Shown in pieces: positions 23,307 through 31,271 of a stretch of DNA of 35,587 nucleotides. Within the stretch, counting starts at the first letter, position 1. Every line of letters starts with the position of its first letter. The DNA is taken from assembly GCA_023457135.1 (NCBI GenBank), contig JAEWMO010000043.1, forward strand, positions 1 through 35,587. The letters run 5' to 3'. The position numbers and the translations under genes were made by a program. The notes beneath the pieces are model-generated. The model made no database searches. It was not told the origin of the DNA and saw nothing but the letters and a program-made list of their open reading frames with translations. The stretch comes from Methanobacteriota archaeon. Its GTDB lineage: Archaea > Halobacteriota > Methanomicrobia > Methanomicrobiales > Methanoculleaceae.

Positions 23307-24299
23307 TTAAACAATGTACTTGCCGAGCAGGCGGATGGAGGTGGTCATGTCGGGGCCGAGCGGCGAGCCGAAGATGATCTGGGTAACTCCAGCCTTTGCG
23401 AGGTCTTCGCACTTCTGCTTGACCATGTCGGGGGTTCCGGCGATGGTGAAGGCGTCGATCTCCGCGTCGCCGACGAGTCCGCCGACGGTCTTGAAGTCAA
23501 AGCGGCCGAGGGCTTCCTTGATCTTCGCGACGTTGTTCAGGTCGAGTCCGTGGCGCTGGAGGAGCGCGGGCGGGGAGCCTGCAGCGATGAATGCGGCCAC
23601 GATCTTTGCAGCGTTCCGGGCCTTCTTCTCGTTCATGTCGATGGACATGGCGGTGTAGGCACCGACGTCGAAGGTCTTCTTGCCGGCCTTCTCCATTGCT
23701 GCCTTGATGATCGGGATGGCGACCTCGAAGTCCTTGGGGTTCGAGGCGTTGATCAGGGCACCGTCACCGATCGTGCCGGCGAGCTCGAGAACCTTGGGGC
23801 CCTGGGCACCGATGTATACCGGGATGCCCTTCTTGCCGGGCAGGGTGACACCGGTCAGCTTGGCACCGTCGTAGTCGAAGAACTCCATCTCACCAGTCTT
23901 CTTGACTTCCTCACCGGCGAGGAGCTTCCGGATCTGGATGACACCTTCCTGCAGGTGGCCGACGGGCTTGACGGGGTCGATGGCGAGCTTCGGGAGGGTG
24001 GAGAGGTCACCGGGTCCGATACCGAGGACGGCACGTCCGTCGGAGATCTCGTTTAAGGTAGCCATGAAGGACGCGATGGCTGCCGGGGTGTCGGTGAACG
24101 TGTTCATGATGCCCGGGCCCATCTTGATCGAGTCAGTGTTTGCCGCGATCATGGCGAGGGTCGGGTACGCGTGGCGGTTGTTGTAGTGGTTGGTGATCCA
24201 AGCGTAGTCGATATCCTTCGACTCTGCAAGCTTGGTGTAGTTCACCACCTGCTTGACGTTGATTGCTCCGGGCACAAATTCAATTCCATATGTAGTCAA
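23307..24299 (-). CDS. mer: F420-dependent methylenetetrahydromethanopterin reductase
   Basis: Mer reduces methylene-H4MPT to methyl-H4MPT with reduced F420, the step after Mtd in CO2-reducing methanogenesis. The 330-residue luciferase-like TIM-barrel protein starts TTYGIEFVPGAINVKQVVNYTKLAE and carries DYAWITNHYNNRHAYPTLAM, VLGIGPGDLSTL and IPVYIGAQGPKVLELAG. I chose TTG 24299 because GAGGTG (24312-24307) sits seven bases before it and it gives the family start; the open frame reaches an ATG at 24314 that overlaps this ribosome binding site. The TATA box at 24336-24348 gives a leader of about 15 bases. Like mtd, it uses a non-ATG start. Confidence 0.96.
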   Translation of the reverse strand: MTTYGIEFVPGAINVKQVVNYTKLAESKDIDYAWITNHYNNRHAYPTLAMIAANTDSIKMGPGIMNTFTDTPAAIASFMATLNEISDGRAVLGIGPGDLSTLPKLAIDPVKPVGHLQEGVIQIRKLLAGEEVKKTGEMEFFDYDGAKLTGVTLPGKKGIPVYIGAQGPKVLELAGTIGDGALINASNPKDFEVAIPIIKAAMEKAGKKTFDVGAYTAMSIDMNEKKARNAAKIVAAFIAAGSPPALLQRHGLDLNNVAKIKEALGRFDFKTVGGLVGDAEIDAFTIAGTPDMVKQKCEDLAKAGVTQIIFGSPLGPDMTTSIRLLGKYIV

Positions 24300-24658
24300 G
24301 GCTATACACCTCATTGAGTAGTTACGTGCCGGGAGTTATATATATTATCATTTTGTGCTCCATAAACGACACGTACCGCACAGGTAGTTCAAAACGGAGG
24401 GATGTAACGGGTTCTCCAAGATATACGATGAATCCCTGTGCTTACCTCAGAGAGGGATCCGGTGTGACGGGAAGATACCAGAATATTCAAATAGAATTAG
24501 ATTGAAAGCCGGCGCGCTCCCGGCCCCGGCCCGTACAGAAATGTATATGATTGCCGCCCCCCATATTCATCTGTAGTTTCGGGTGATACGCACGCTCTTT
24601 TCCGTGGCGGAAGTCACTTCGGGCATATGAAACGTTCACAAACAGGGGACATCATACT
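24300..24658. other. Divergent region between mer and the CetZ-like gene
   Basis: These 359 bases contain the mer promoter and leader, an AT-rich GAATATTC palindrome near 24481-24488, and plus-strand TATA-like sites near 24541-24549 (ATGTATATG) and 24625-24631 (GCATATG) that may serve the CetZ-like gene. I see no gene. Confidence 0.4.
24336..24348 (-). promoter_or_regulatory. TATA box of mer
   Basis: A long alternating AT stretch (TTATATATATTAT) is centred about 27 bases before 24314, placing the transcript start right at the ribosome binding site of mer. Confidence 0.65.
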
Positions 24659-26611
24659 ATGCGAGTGCTGGCGATCGGGTTGGGTGGCGCCGGATCACGG
24701 GTGGTGGATAATCTCTACGACCACGACCGGCGAAGCAAAGTCTGCTGCATGAATACGGTAGCAATTGATATCGACCCGAACTCCCTGGTGCAACTGCGCT
24801 CCCTTCCGGACCCCGCGAGGATCTTTTTTCCCCGGATCGACGCGATGGACTCCGGCGATATCACGAATGTGATCGATATCGAAGAAGTGATGACCAGGAT
24901 CCAGCGGATGGATACCCTGGAGATAGACGCCATCCTCTTCTGCTGCGGGCTCGGTGGCAACGTCATCGATATCGCCCCGCCCATCATCGAAGAACTCCGC
25001 AAGTCCTATGTGGAACCGATCTTCGCACTCGCCATCCTGCCATGCTTGAACGAGGGGAAACGGGTCTCGGCCAAGGCCGCCGACGACCTCGATATGCTCA
25101 GCGGTCTCGTCGATGCCGTCATCATCTTCGATAACGAGACCTGGTCGCAGAAGATTCAGGCGGCCGCGAATGCAGAAGAGAAGGAGAATACGGGCATCCT
25201 GGACCAACTGCGCGGGAACTCGCGGGAGCTCAACCCGAGAACCCGGTACAACCTGCTCAACCAACGGATAGCCCGGCAGATCGGTCTCCTGCTCCGGGCT
25301 GGAGAGTTCAACGAATCCGGCCTCGATGTTGCCGAGGTTGTCCTGGATGCCGGAGAAGTGCTCAACACCCTGAAAGGAAACAATCTCGTTGCCGTCGGGT
25401 ATGCTGCCGAGCGCCTGCCCGCCGGGCGGCTGGACTTCCTCTACCGGCGGCGGTCATTGAAGTACTTCATCGAGGGATCGCAGGAGAAGGCTGCCCGGAT
25501 CGTCTCGCTCGCCAAGAAAGCGGTCTACGAGGAGATCTCGGTTCCCTGCGACCTGACGAGCGCCGATAAAGCCCTGGTGCTGATTGCGGGCCCTTCAGCC
25601 GAACTCTCGATGAAGGGGTTCCAGACCGTCAGGAAATGGATCGATCGCAACATCGCCGGCCTTGAGATGCGGTCGGGCGATTATCCGGTGAAGAATACCT
25701 CATACGTCGGGATCATCATCGTGCTGTCAGGGCTCTCGAACGTTCCCCGCATAGAGGATCTCCGGGAGATCCGGGATGAGTACCGGCTTGAGTGCGAAGA
25801 AGAGGCGCTAAGGGCGAACGAAGAGGAGCGGCTGCGCGCGGAAGAGGAAGAACAGGCGACACGCGCCTGGGTGCCGGAGGAGGATGACCCGGACTTTGCC
25901 TCTCCCATGGAATCCGCGTTTCTGGAGGAGAGCGACCTTATGGCAGGACCTATGACCACAGAGCGAGACGAGATGATCATGCTGCCGGGCAGCGGCCAGG
26001 ACACCCGGAAGAAGAAGGACGACACCATCGATATGCTTCCGAAAGCCGGGAAGAAACAGGACGACGGCGCGGTCATCCTCCCCCCCAAACAGGGCGGGAG
26101 GGAGATCGATCTCACCGGGTCCGCCTCGGTCACCTCGTCTGTGCCCGCACCGAAGAACTCCTCCTTTAACCCGAAAGGGATCAGCATCGAGAAGACCGCC
26201 CCAAAAGACGACGCAATGGTCTACTCTGCATCGGTACGTCCGGTGCAGCAGCCGAAGGAGGGGGCATTCACCGGCGACCAGGTCACGTTCGACCGCGGCG
26301 TCCAGCGCCCGAAAGACGGCTCGCTCGGCGGGAGCCGGGTCACGCTCGACCGCGGCACGCAGCGGCCGAAGGACGGCGTCTTCGATGAACCCGGCCCGAG
26401 CATGCGCAGGACGGCCTCAACGCCAAAGGATACCCGGCTGGACCAGACCGGCAGGGGGTTCGGCCAGGCAGGTCCCCGCCCGAAGGAGGTTGACCCGTCG
26501 CGCGGGAAACTCGCTGTGATCGACGCCGAAAAACCGGCGAAGAACCCGAAAACTGAGGAGAAGAGACCGGAAAGCGATCCTGACGAGGACGGGATCACCT
26601 GGATCCGGTAG
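24659..26611 (+). CDS. CetZ-like tubulin/FtsZ superfamily protein with degenerate T4 loop and long repeat tail
   Basis: The 650-residue protein has two parts. Residues 1 to about 365 resemble archaeal CetZ: T1 loop GLGGAGSR (7-14), strand LEIDAILF, then the position of the tubulin signature GGGTGSG reading GLGGNVID (97-104), then YVEPIFALAILP, and T7 region EVVLDAGEVLNTLKG (about 226-240) with an acidic residue. Residues 370-400 are an acidic/charged helix (EEEALRANEEERLRAEEEE). Residues 400-650 are low-complexity, charged and proline-rich, with an imperfect repeat of about 19 residues around QRPKDG-x-VTLDRG (531-573, decaying to 610). The GTP-binding signature is atypical, so nucleotide binding is in doubt. 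The last 17 bases overlap the convergent nrpR gene. Tubulin-like fold assignment is by motif only. Confidence 0.72.
   Translation: MRVLAIGLGGAGSRVVDNLYDHDRRSKVCCMNTVAIDIDPNSLVQLRSLPDPARIFFPRIDAMDSGDITNVIDIEEVMTRIQRMDTLEIDAILFCCGLGGNVIDIAPPIIEELRKSYVEPIFALAILPCLNEGKRVSAKAADDLDMLSGLVDAVIIFDNETWSQKIQAAANAEEKENTGILDQLRGNSRELNPRTRYNLLNQRIARQIGLLLRAGEFNESGLDVAEVVLDAGEVLNTLKGNNLVAVGYAAERLPAGRLDFLYRRRSLKYFIEGSQEKAARIVSLAKKAVYEEISVPCDLTSADKALVLIAGPSAELSMKGFQTVRKWIDRNIAGLEMRSGDYPVKNTSYVGIIIVLSGLSNVPRIEDLREIRDEYRLECEEEALRANEEERLRAEEEEQATRAWVPEEDDPDFASPMESAFLEESDLMAGPMTTERDEMIMLPGSGQDTRKKKDDTIDMLPKAGKKQDDGAVILPPKQGGREIDLTGSASVTSSVPAPKNSSFNPKGISIEKTAPKDDAMVYSASVRPVQQPKEGAFTGDQVTFDRGVQRPKDGSLGGSRVTLDRGTQRPKDGVFDEPGPSMRRTASTPKDTRLDQTGRGFGQAGPRPKEVDPSRGKLAVIDAEKPAKNPKTEEKRPESDPDEDGITWIR
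26249..26470 (+). repeat. Imperfect tandem repeat within the CetZ-like tail
   Basis: About 19-codon units encode QQPKEGAFTGDQVTFDRG, QRPKDGSLGGSRVTLDRG and QRPKDGVFDEPGPSMRRT, then weaker TPKDTRLDQTG and PRPKEV units. DNA is also similar (GGTCACG-TCGACCGCGGC segments near 26280 and 26337), which suggests recent duplication. Confidence 0.65.
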
Positions 26612-27563
26612 CATCCGCCAGTCTCTCGAACGGTATGGTTCCGGCGCCGATCTCGGTCCGTACAGTGTAACCCTTCTCAAGGGCGTTTCCGACCAGATTC
26701 ATGCCGCTGAATGCGACGACGGAGAGCCGGTAGGGGTGCTTGGGGAGGTTGAACTCCCCGATGCCGCCTCCGGCAGGAAACGCAAACCCGCACTCAGTCA
26801 TCCGGCCGATGATCTCTTCTACGCGGTCCTGCGCAACCGCCGGCACCGCACGGACGTTTGCAAGCGCAACACCGGCCCCGGTCGTTGCCAGCCGGTTGAT
26901 CGAGGTGAGTCCGGCGGATATAAACAGGTGGAGCGGGTCGACCGACGTCCCCCGGTAACCGATGAGGTCGAGGAACCCTGCAGAACCGTTCCGGTCGACG
27001 GCAACCCTGCCGGCATACTCAAGCCTTGCCGGGATGCCGGCCTTCTGGAGAACACCGTCCAGAGTGACGCTGCAGACCGTCATGATCCCGATCTGGCCTT
27101 CGGGGATGCGGGGGTCGGTGTCGATGATCTGGTAGGTGTTCAGGAGACCGTAGCCTGCTGCTGCAACCTCATCGAAGGCCGCCGTAACGCCGGAGAGATC
27201 CTCCTCCCGCACGAAGGTGAGATTGTAGGCGACGCTTCCCTTGCCGGCCGCCGGGTCGAAGGTGCTCCGGAACGCGAGTTGTTCGAGTCTTGAGATGATG
27301 AAACCGATCCGCTCGTCGACCAGCGCCCGCTCGCTCTCGGCGATACCTGCCTCGGTGAGAATCCGGCCCCGGTTCCCGATCTTCTCCGTAAATCCCATCT
27401 CGTCGAGGTACTGAAGGTAGTACTGAACGGCACGGTCGCTCAGGACGAAACCCCGCTCGGCCATCTTCTCGCTCAGCCTCTTTGCACCCAGGGGTTCGTG
27501 CGACTCCGCGAGGAGCCGCAGGATCTCAAGGTATTTCCGTTCGGAACGCATGGAAGGGGTCAT
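26595..27563 (-). CDS. nrpR: NrpR-type transcriptional repressor of nitrogen genes
   Basis: The 322-residue protein has an N-terminal winged helix-turn-helix (about 6-80: ILRLLAESHEPLGAKRLSEKM...SDRAVQYYLQYLDEMGFTE) and one NrpR regulatory domain (DUF128, about 90-315; YRGTSVDPLHLFISAGLTS; GIGEFNLPKHPYRLSVVAFSGMN). NrpR represses nif and glnA in methanogens and is released by 2-oxoglutarate. Only one regulatory domain is present, so it is the NrpRI-like single-domain type; a partner may lie elsewhere. ATG 27563 overlaps the dut stop codon (ATGA), and the 3' end overlaps the CetZ-like gene by 17 bases. Confidence 0.9.
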   Translation of the reverse strand: MTPSMRSERKYLEILRLLAESHEPLGAKRLSEKMAERGFVLSDRAVQYYLQYLDEMGFTEKIGNRGRILTEAGIAESERALVDERIGFIISRLEQLAFRSTFDPAAGKGSVAYNLTFVREEDLSGVTAAFDEVAAAGYGLLNTYQIIDTDPRIPEGQIGIMTVCSVTLDGVLQKAGIPARLEYAGRVAVDRNGSAGFLDLIGYRGTSVDPLHLFISAGLTSINRLATTGAGVALANVRAVPAVAQDRVEEIIGRMTECGFAFPAGGGIGEFNLPKHPYRLSVVAFSGMNLVGNALEKGYTVRTEIGAGTIPFERLADATGSR

Positions 27564-27985
27564 CGTGAATGCACCGCACCAAGGCTATCCTGATACCGGC
27601 CGTCATAAAGCCGCTCGCCGTTCAGCACTTCCTGCAGGATCATCTGGACGACCCGGTCTCCCGCCGCAAGGCGGATCTCTTCCGAACCAGCGTTGGTAAG
27701 GCAGAGCGTCAGCTGACCCCGGAACCCCGGGTCCACGAACCCTCCGCCGAGAAGGACGCCCCGGCGGGCGAGCGAGGAGCGGCACCGGAGGGTTGCCGCG
27801 AGATCCCCGGGAAGTTCCACCCTCTCGATCGAGGGGACGAGGGTGCACGTGCCGCGCGGGAGTGTCGTCTCTTCGGCCACCCGGAGATCATAGGACGCAG
27901 GCTGCTGGGATGCGCTGTTGTACGGTTCAATGACGAGATTACCGTTCCTGAGCCGGCGAATGATTTCGCTGGACGAAAGAATCAT
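27560..27985 (-). CDS. dut: dUTPase/dCTP deaminase family protein, probably archaeal dUTP diphosphatase
   Basis: From ATG 27985 the protein has 141 residues: MILSSSEIIRRL, SASQQPASYDLRV, LRCRSSLARRGV (67-76), GGFVDPGFRGQLTLCLTN (81-98) and YDGRYQDSLGAV at the flexible tail. In dCTP deaminases the position after QLTL is the catalytic glutamate; here it is C95. Deamination is therefore unlikely, and dUTP hydrolysis, as in the archaeal Dut group, is the better guess. The open frame runs upstream to 28048 across the promoter and into the tRNA gene, so the shorter start is used. It is co-transcribed with nrpR (4-base overlap). Confidence 0.82.
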   Translation of the reverse strand: MILSSSEIIRRLRNGNLVIEPYNSASQQPASYDLRVAEETTLPRGTCTLVPSIERVELPGDLAATLRCRSSLARRGVLLGGGFVDPGFRGQLTLCLTNAGSEEIRLAAGDRVVQMILQEVLNGERLYDGRYQDSLGAVHSR

Positions 27986-28001
27986 TGTATAGAGTAAGGA
28001 C

Positions 28002-28023
28002 ATAAAAACGCTTAATAACTTAT
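28002..28023. promoter_or_regulatory. Shared AT-rich promoter between dut (minus) and tRNA-Arg (plus)
   Basis: The 55 bases between dut and the tRNA hold ATAAAAACGCTTAATAACTT. On the plus strand TTAATAACTTAT lies about 25-27 bases before the tRNA. On the minus strand GTTATTAAG lies about 27 bases before the dut ATG, so the two promoters overlap. Confidence 0.5.
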
Positions 28024-28040
28024 GATAGAAATGCATGAGG

Positions 28041-28112
28041 GGACCCATGGGGTAGAGGACATCCTTTTGGGCTTCGAACCCAAGGACGCGGGTTCAATTC
28101 CCGCTGGGTCCG
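28041..28112 (+). tRNA. tRNA-Arg, anticodon TCG
   Basis: A 72-base cloverleaf: acceptor GGACCCA/TGGGTCC with G as discriminator, D arm with GGGT/ATCC and loop AGAGGAC, anticodon stem TTGGG/CCCAA with loop CTTCGAA (anticodon TCG at 28074-28076), variable loop GGAC, T arm GCGGG-TTCAATT-CCCGC. The T-loop TTCAATT matches the consensus. CCA is not encoded, and no intron is seen. It reads arginine CGA codons. Confidence 0.93.
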
Positions 28113-28143
28113 TTCTTTCTGTTCAAGCAGGTACCCCCTGCTT
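28113..28143 (+). terminator. Terminator-like sequence after tRNA-Arg
   Basis: A pyrimidine stretch (TTCTTTCT, 28113-28120) is followed by a perfect 7-bp stem AAGCAGG/CCTGCTT with a 5-base loop (28125-28143). Confidence 0.5.
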
Positions 28144-28194
28144 CCACCATTTAAAAGGGGATTCATGACGTTTTGTGAACCTCCCCGCACTTCA

Positions 28195-28218
28195 GGGCGG
28201 AGCCTTCCCGCTCCGCCC
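28195..28218. terminator. Strong GC hairpin in the tRNA-surface protein interval
   Basis: GGGCGGAGC-CTTCCC-GCTCCGCCC is a perfect 9-bp stem with a 6-base loop. It is 125 bases from the surface protein gene and 83 bases from the tRNA, so which transcript it serves is unclear. Confidence 0.45.
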
Positions 28219-28300
28219 CGTTCACCCCCACCATAAAGGTCAGGGAAGTTCTCTCAATGACTCTGTACAGTCACTGATAACGAGGATGTAGAGATCCGCC

Positions 28301-28330
28301 GCGCGGGTGCCCGCCGGGCGGCACCCGCGC
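28301..28330 (-). terminator. Terminator hairpin after the first VWA surface protein gene
   Basis: GCGCGGGTGCC and GGCACCCGCGC form a perfect 11-bp stem with an 8-base loop, 12 bases past the stop codon at 28343. Confidence 0.7.
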
Positions 28331-28342
28331 GCAGGAGAGCGC

Positions 28343-31231
28343 TCACCGGATCCGGATGTAATCCCTCTGCGGGTTCCCGACCTGAATACCCCCCCAGATA
28401 CACGATGCGTCCGGCGCATCGGGCGCCGTGGCATAGACCCGGACCAGGTATTCGCCCGGCGGGAGATCCGCGACGTCGAAGCTGGAGGTTTCACCGATAA
28501 CGGTGCCGCCTGCGTTCCTGGAGGCGAACCGCACCCAGGAGAGGCCGCCATCGTTTGAATGCTCGACGGATTCGGTCACGAGTCCGGAGCCGGTGTATGC
28601 GAGATCCCAGGATACCGTGAGGAGGTCCAGCACCGGCTCCGCACAGGTGTAGCGCGGGTTTACGACCGCGAGCGTCGCGGAGCCCAGACCCGTGTTGGCG
28701 AGGTCCGGCACGGCCGTGATGAAGGTGTCGGGGAGGCGGAGTTGCGCCCCGTCATTGAACGTGATCGTTGAGCCCGGCCCAAAGACGTTGATGTTGCCGT
28801 CGGTGAGCACCTTGAGCCTGAAGGTCGCCTCCCAGGTCTGGCCGAGGTGGACCGTGCCGACATCGAAGTTGAGGTTGTGGTCGTCGTTCCAGTCATCGGT
28901 CTGGTTAAGGATCAGCGAGACGAGGTCATGATGTCCCGTCTCGTTGTCAATCCAGCTCTCGAGGGTTGTCGATATCCCCGGCTCATGAACATAGCCAAAT
29001 ACGTCCAGACCCTCGCGCTCTTCGCCGTTCACCACAATCGCGCTGAAGTCAAGGGCCACTGCAGTGTCGACACCGGCCTCAGCCTTCAGCTCCCCGGCGA
29101 TCTCGGAATAAATCCGGGCAAGGTCGTCACCGGTGACGGCATGGTAATGCCTGCCGCCGGTCGCCGCGGCAAGGGTATCCATCGTCTTCCAGGTGGAACT
29201 CCCCTCACGGATGTCGTCTGAGAACGATATCATATACAGCCGGATATCGTTGTTCGCCGCGTAGACAGACATATTCTGGTCTGTGTAAAGACCGCCTCCC
29301 GATTCTTTCGACCCTCCGAGACCGGAGAAGATCGTATATCGATCCGTCCGGGTTGAGGTCCAGTCGTGGCTGTTATACCCCTCATCCCGGGCAAGCGGGT
29401 CGCCGTAGTAGTTGTACTCGCCATCGGACATCAGGACAACCGCATGCACGGCATCGGGATTCTTTCTCGCAACCATTTCCTGGATAGCGGTATATAGCGC
29501 CTTCCGCGTGGCGGTCCATCCCGAAGGGTCGAGCCCGTTGATCGTGCTGTTCACCCGCGAATAGTCGCCGGTCAGGTGCAGGGCACAGGTAGCGTCGTTG
29601 CTGTAGGAAACCAGCCCTATCCTGTCCCGGACAGGGTTCATCTCCGCGACAAAGGTCTTTGCAGCGGTTTTAGCGCTGCTGATCCGGGATGGGTAATCAT
29701 TCGCCATGCTCCCCGATCGGTCCATCACCAGCACCACGTCGATCGGGTCCGGCTGGAGCGCCCACCCATCGCCGGTGAGGCGGACCGTGACGTCGATTGT
29801 ATCGTTGACGGCGACGGTTCCGGGGGATGCCTGTGCCTCCACGGAGAGGTAGGGGTAGTTCTCCCAGGTCAGGGGGATCGTCCGGGTGGTGCCGTTCCAC
29901 GAGGCAACGACCTCACACTCACCGCGGGCCGTGGCGCTCCAGTGCGGATCATCCCGGCGGGTCGTGAACGTGCCCGGGTAGAACCGGACAGCGGCGTAAC
30001 CGTCATCGTCGGTCTCGGCAGAGAGTGCGGAGAGGGAGGGGTCTTCCATCTGCACGAGATTGCCGGTGGCGGGATTCCGGATCGAGAAGTTCACGCTCTC
30101 CCCCCGGACGGGGTTCCCCTTCTCGTCGATGATCTTGGCGCGGACAGTCGATACTGCCGAGGGATTGACGTCCCGGCTCGGCATGGACTGGGGGTTTGCC
30201 GAGAGGAGCATGTCCACCGGTCCGGTGTGGATGAACTCGACGACCCGCGATGCCGTCACACTTGTGTTGTCCACTGCCGTCGCGGTGACGGTGATCGTGC
30301 CGGTGGTGTCCTTTGGACCGTAGATGAGCCCGGCGGCGCCCGAACTGTTTGTCTTCAGGATATGGCTCTCCCCAAGGGATGTGACGACCTGAAGGTCACG
30401 GCCGGCCGCGGGGTTGCCCCAGGCATCGGAGAGCCTGCAGGTCAGGGTGAAGGTGCTTGCACCGTCGGCGGGGCGGTAGGGAACAGGGTCGGCATCGGGG
30501 CTGACCGAGAGTTCGATCCCGGCGGGAAGCCCGGTGGGCAGTCCGCGGACGGATATGTAGCGATCGAAACTGCCCGGGGTAACGGTTATCCTGACGATGT
30601 TCTCCCCGGCAGTCCGGTCGGTCCTGAGGTCCGCGCTGACGAACCCCGTCGCGTTGACAGTTCTCTCCAGTTCGGCCACCTCCGCACCCCCGTCGCCGAT
30701 GAAGGCGGCATCGTCACCGACCGAACCCACGCTGAAGCGTACAGTCTCGGCGGCCCTCCGGTCGTCTGCCGGGTTACCATACCGGTCGGCCACTCCCACG
30801 GTGATCGTGGTGGTGTTACCCGCGGTCATCTCGGCGTCGTAGCGAAGGTATGCGATACGCGAGGGCAGATCGTGGTCGATGGGCTGATGGAGGGTCGCCT
30901 CCACCCCCTCTGCCCGGGCGGTGATCACGGCGACGCCGCTTGTCCTGTTGGCGGTGAACCTGGCGGCAGCGGTTCCGGAGGCGCCGGTGGTGACGATTGC
31001 GGGCGTGAGGCGGCCGAACGTCGGGTCGACCGAGAGCACCACCGTCCGGTTGCTAAGCGGCACCCCGTCTCCATTGAGCACCTGCACGGTGATTCCGGCG
31101 GAATCAACCCCGTTCGCCACCAGCCAGCCGGTATCGCTCGAGAGGCCGATCTGCCCCGGACCGGCCGCACCCACCGCAGGCACGATCAGGCCGAGCAGGA
31201 TCGTGAGGATGATTACTTTCGGGAAATTCAT
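28343..31231 (-). CDS. Secreted VWA-domain surface protein with Ig-like (invasin/Big_1) repeats, paralog A
   Basis: This 962-residue protein has a Sec signal peptide (about 1-22, MNFPKVIILTILLGLIVPAVGA). About four Ig-like Big_1-type domains follow (roughly 28-115, 125-225, 235-330, 340-455), each with the D-x-x-GNP-x-x-G signature (RYGNPADD, AWGNPAAG, EKGNPVRG). A von Willebrand A domain follows (about 495-710) with MIDAS motif DRSGSM near 503 and VLMSDGEYN. The C-terminal beta module ends LPPGEYLVRVYATAPD...YIRIR. No C-terminal membrane helix or PGF-CTERM-like signal is seen. It is a probable adhesive or S-layer-associated protein. Its own TATA box (31262-31271) and terminator (28301-28330) suggest a single-gene transcript. 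Confidence 0.85.
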   Translation of the reverse strand: MNFPKVIILTILLGLIVPAVGAAGPGQIGLSSDTGWLVANGVDSAGITVQVLNGDGVPLSNRTVVLSVDPTFGRLTPAIVTTGASGTAAARFTANRTSGVAVITARAEGVEATLHQPIDHDLPSRIAYLRYDAEMTAGNTTTITVGVADRYGNPADDRRAAETVRFSVGSVGDDAAFIGDGGAEVAELERTVNATGFVSADLRTDRTAGENIVRITVTPGSFDRYISVRGLPTGLPAGIELSVSPDADPVPYRPADGASTFTLTCRLSDAWGNPAAGRDLQVVTSLGESHILKTNSSGAAGLIYGPKDTTGTITVTATAVDNTSVTASRVVEFIHTGPVDMLLSANPQSMPSRDVNPSAVSTVRAKIIDEKGNPVRGESVNFSIRNPATGNLVQMEDPSLSALSAETDDDGYAAVRFYPGTFTTRRDDPHWSATARGECEVVASWNGTTRTIPLTWENYPYLSVEAQASPGTVAVNDTIDVTVRLTGDGWALQPDPIDVVLVMDRSGSMANDYPSRISSAKTAAKTFVAEMNPVRDRIGLVSYSNDATCALHLTGDYSRVNSTINGLDPSGWTATRKALYTAIQEMVARKNPDAVHAVVLMSDGEYNYYGDPLARDEGYNSHDWTSTRTDRYTIFSGLGGSKESGGGLYTDQNMSVYAANNDIRLYMISFSDDIREGSSTWKTMDTLAAATGGRHYHAVTGDDLARIYSEIAGELKAEAGVDTAVALDFSAIVVNGEEREGLDVFGYVHEPGISTTLESWIDNETGHHDLVSLILNQTDDWNDDHNLNFDVGTVHLGQTWEATFRLKVLTDGNINVFGPGSTITFNDGAQLRLPDTFITAVPDLANTGLGSATLAVVNPRYTCAEPVLDLLTVSWDLAYTGSGLVTESVEHSNDGGLSWVRFASRNAGGTVIGETSSFDVADLPPGEYLVRVYATAPDAPDASCIWGGIQVGNPQRDYIRIR

Positions 31232-31261
31232 GCTGAGATCACGGGGCCATGATCCTGCATA

Positions 31262-31271
31262 GTATATATAC
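31262..31271 (-). promoter_or_regulatory. TATA box of VWA paralog A
   Basis: GTATATATAC is centred about 35 bases before the ATG at 31231, giving a leader of about 8 bases without a clear ribosome binding site. Confidence 0.6.

Noticed and set aside
24659..24850. Rossmann-type dehydrogenase instead of a tubulin-like protein
   Set aside because: GLGGAG at the N-terminus would also fit a dinucleotide fold, but YVEPIFALAILP and EVVLDAGEVLNTLKG further along follow the CetZ order better. Confidence in this choice is moderate.
29576..31252. 558-residue plus-strand frame antisense to VWA paralog A
   Set aside because: It is a GC-rich shadow of the real gene: no domain, skewed composition (G, R, H, V rich), no promoter or ribosome binding site.
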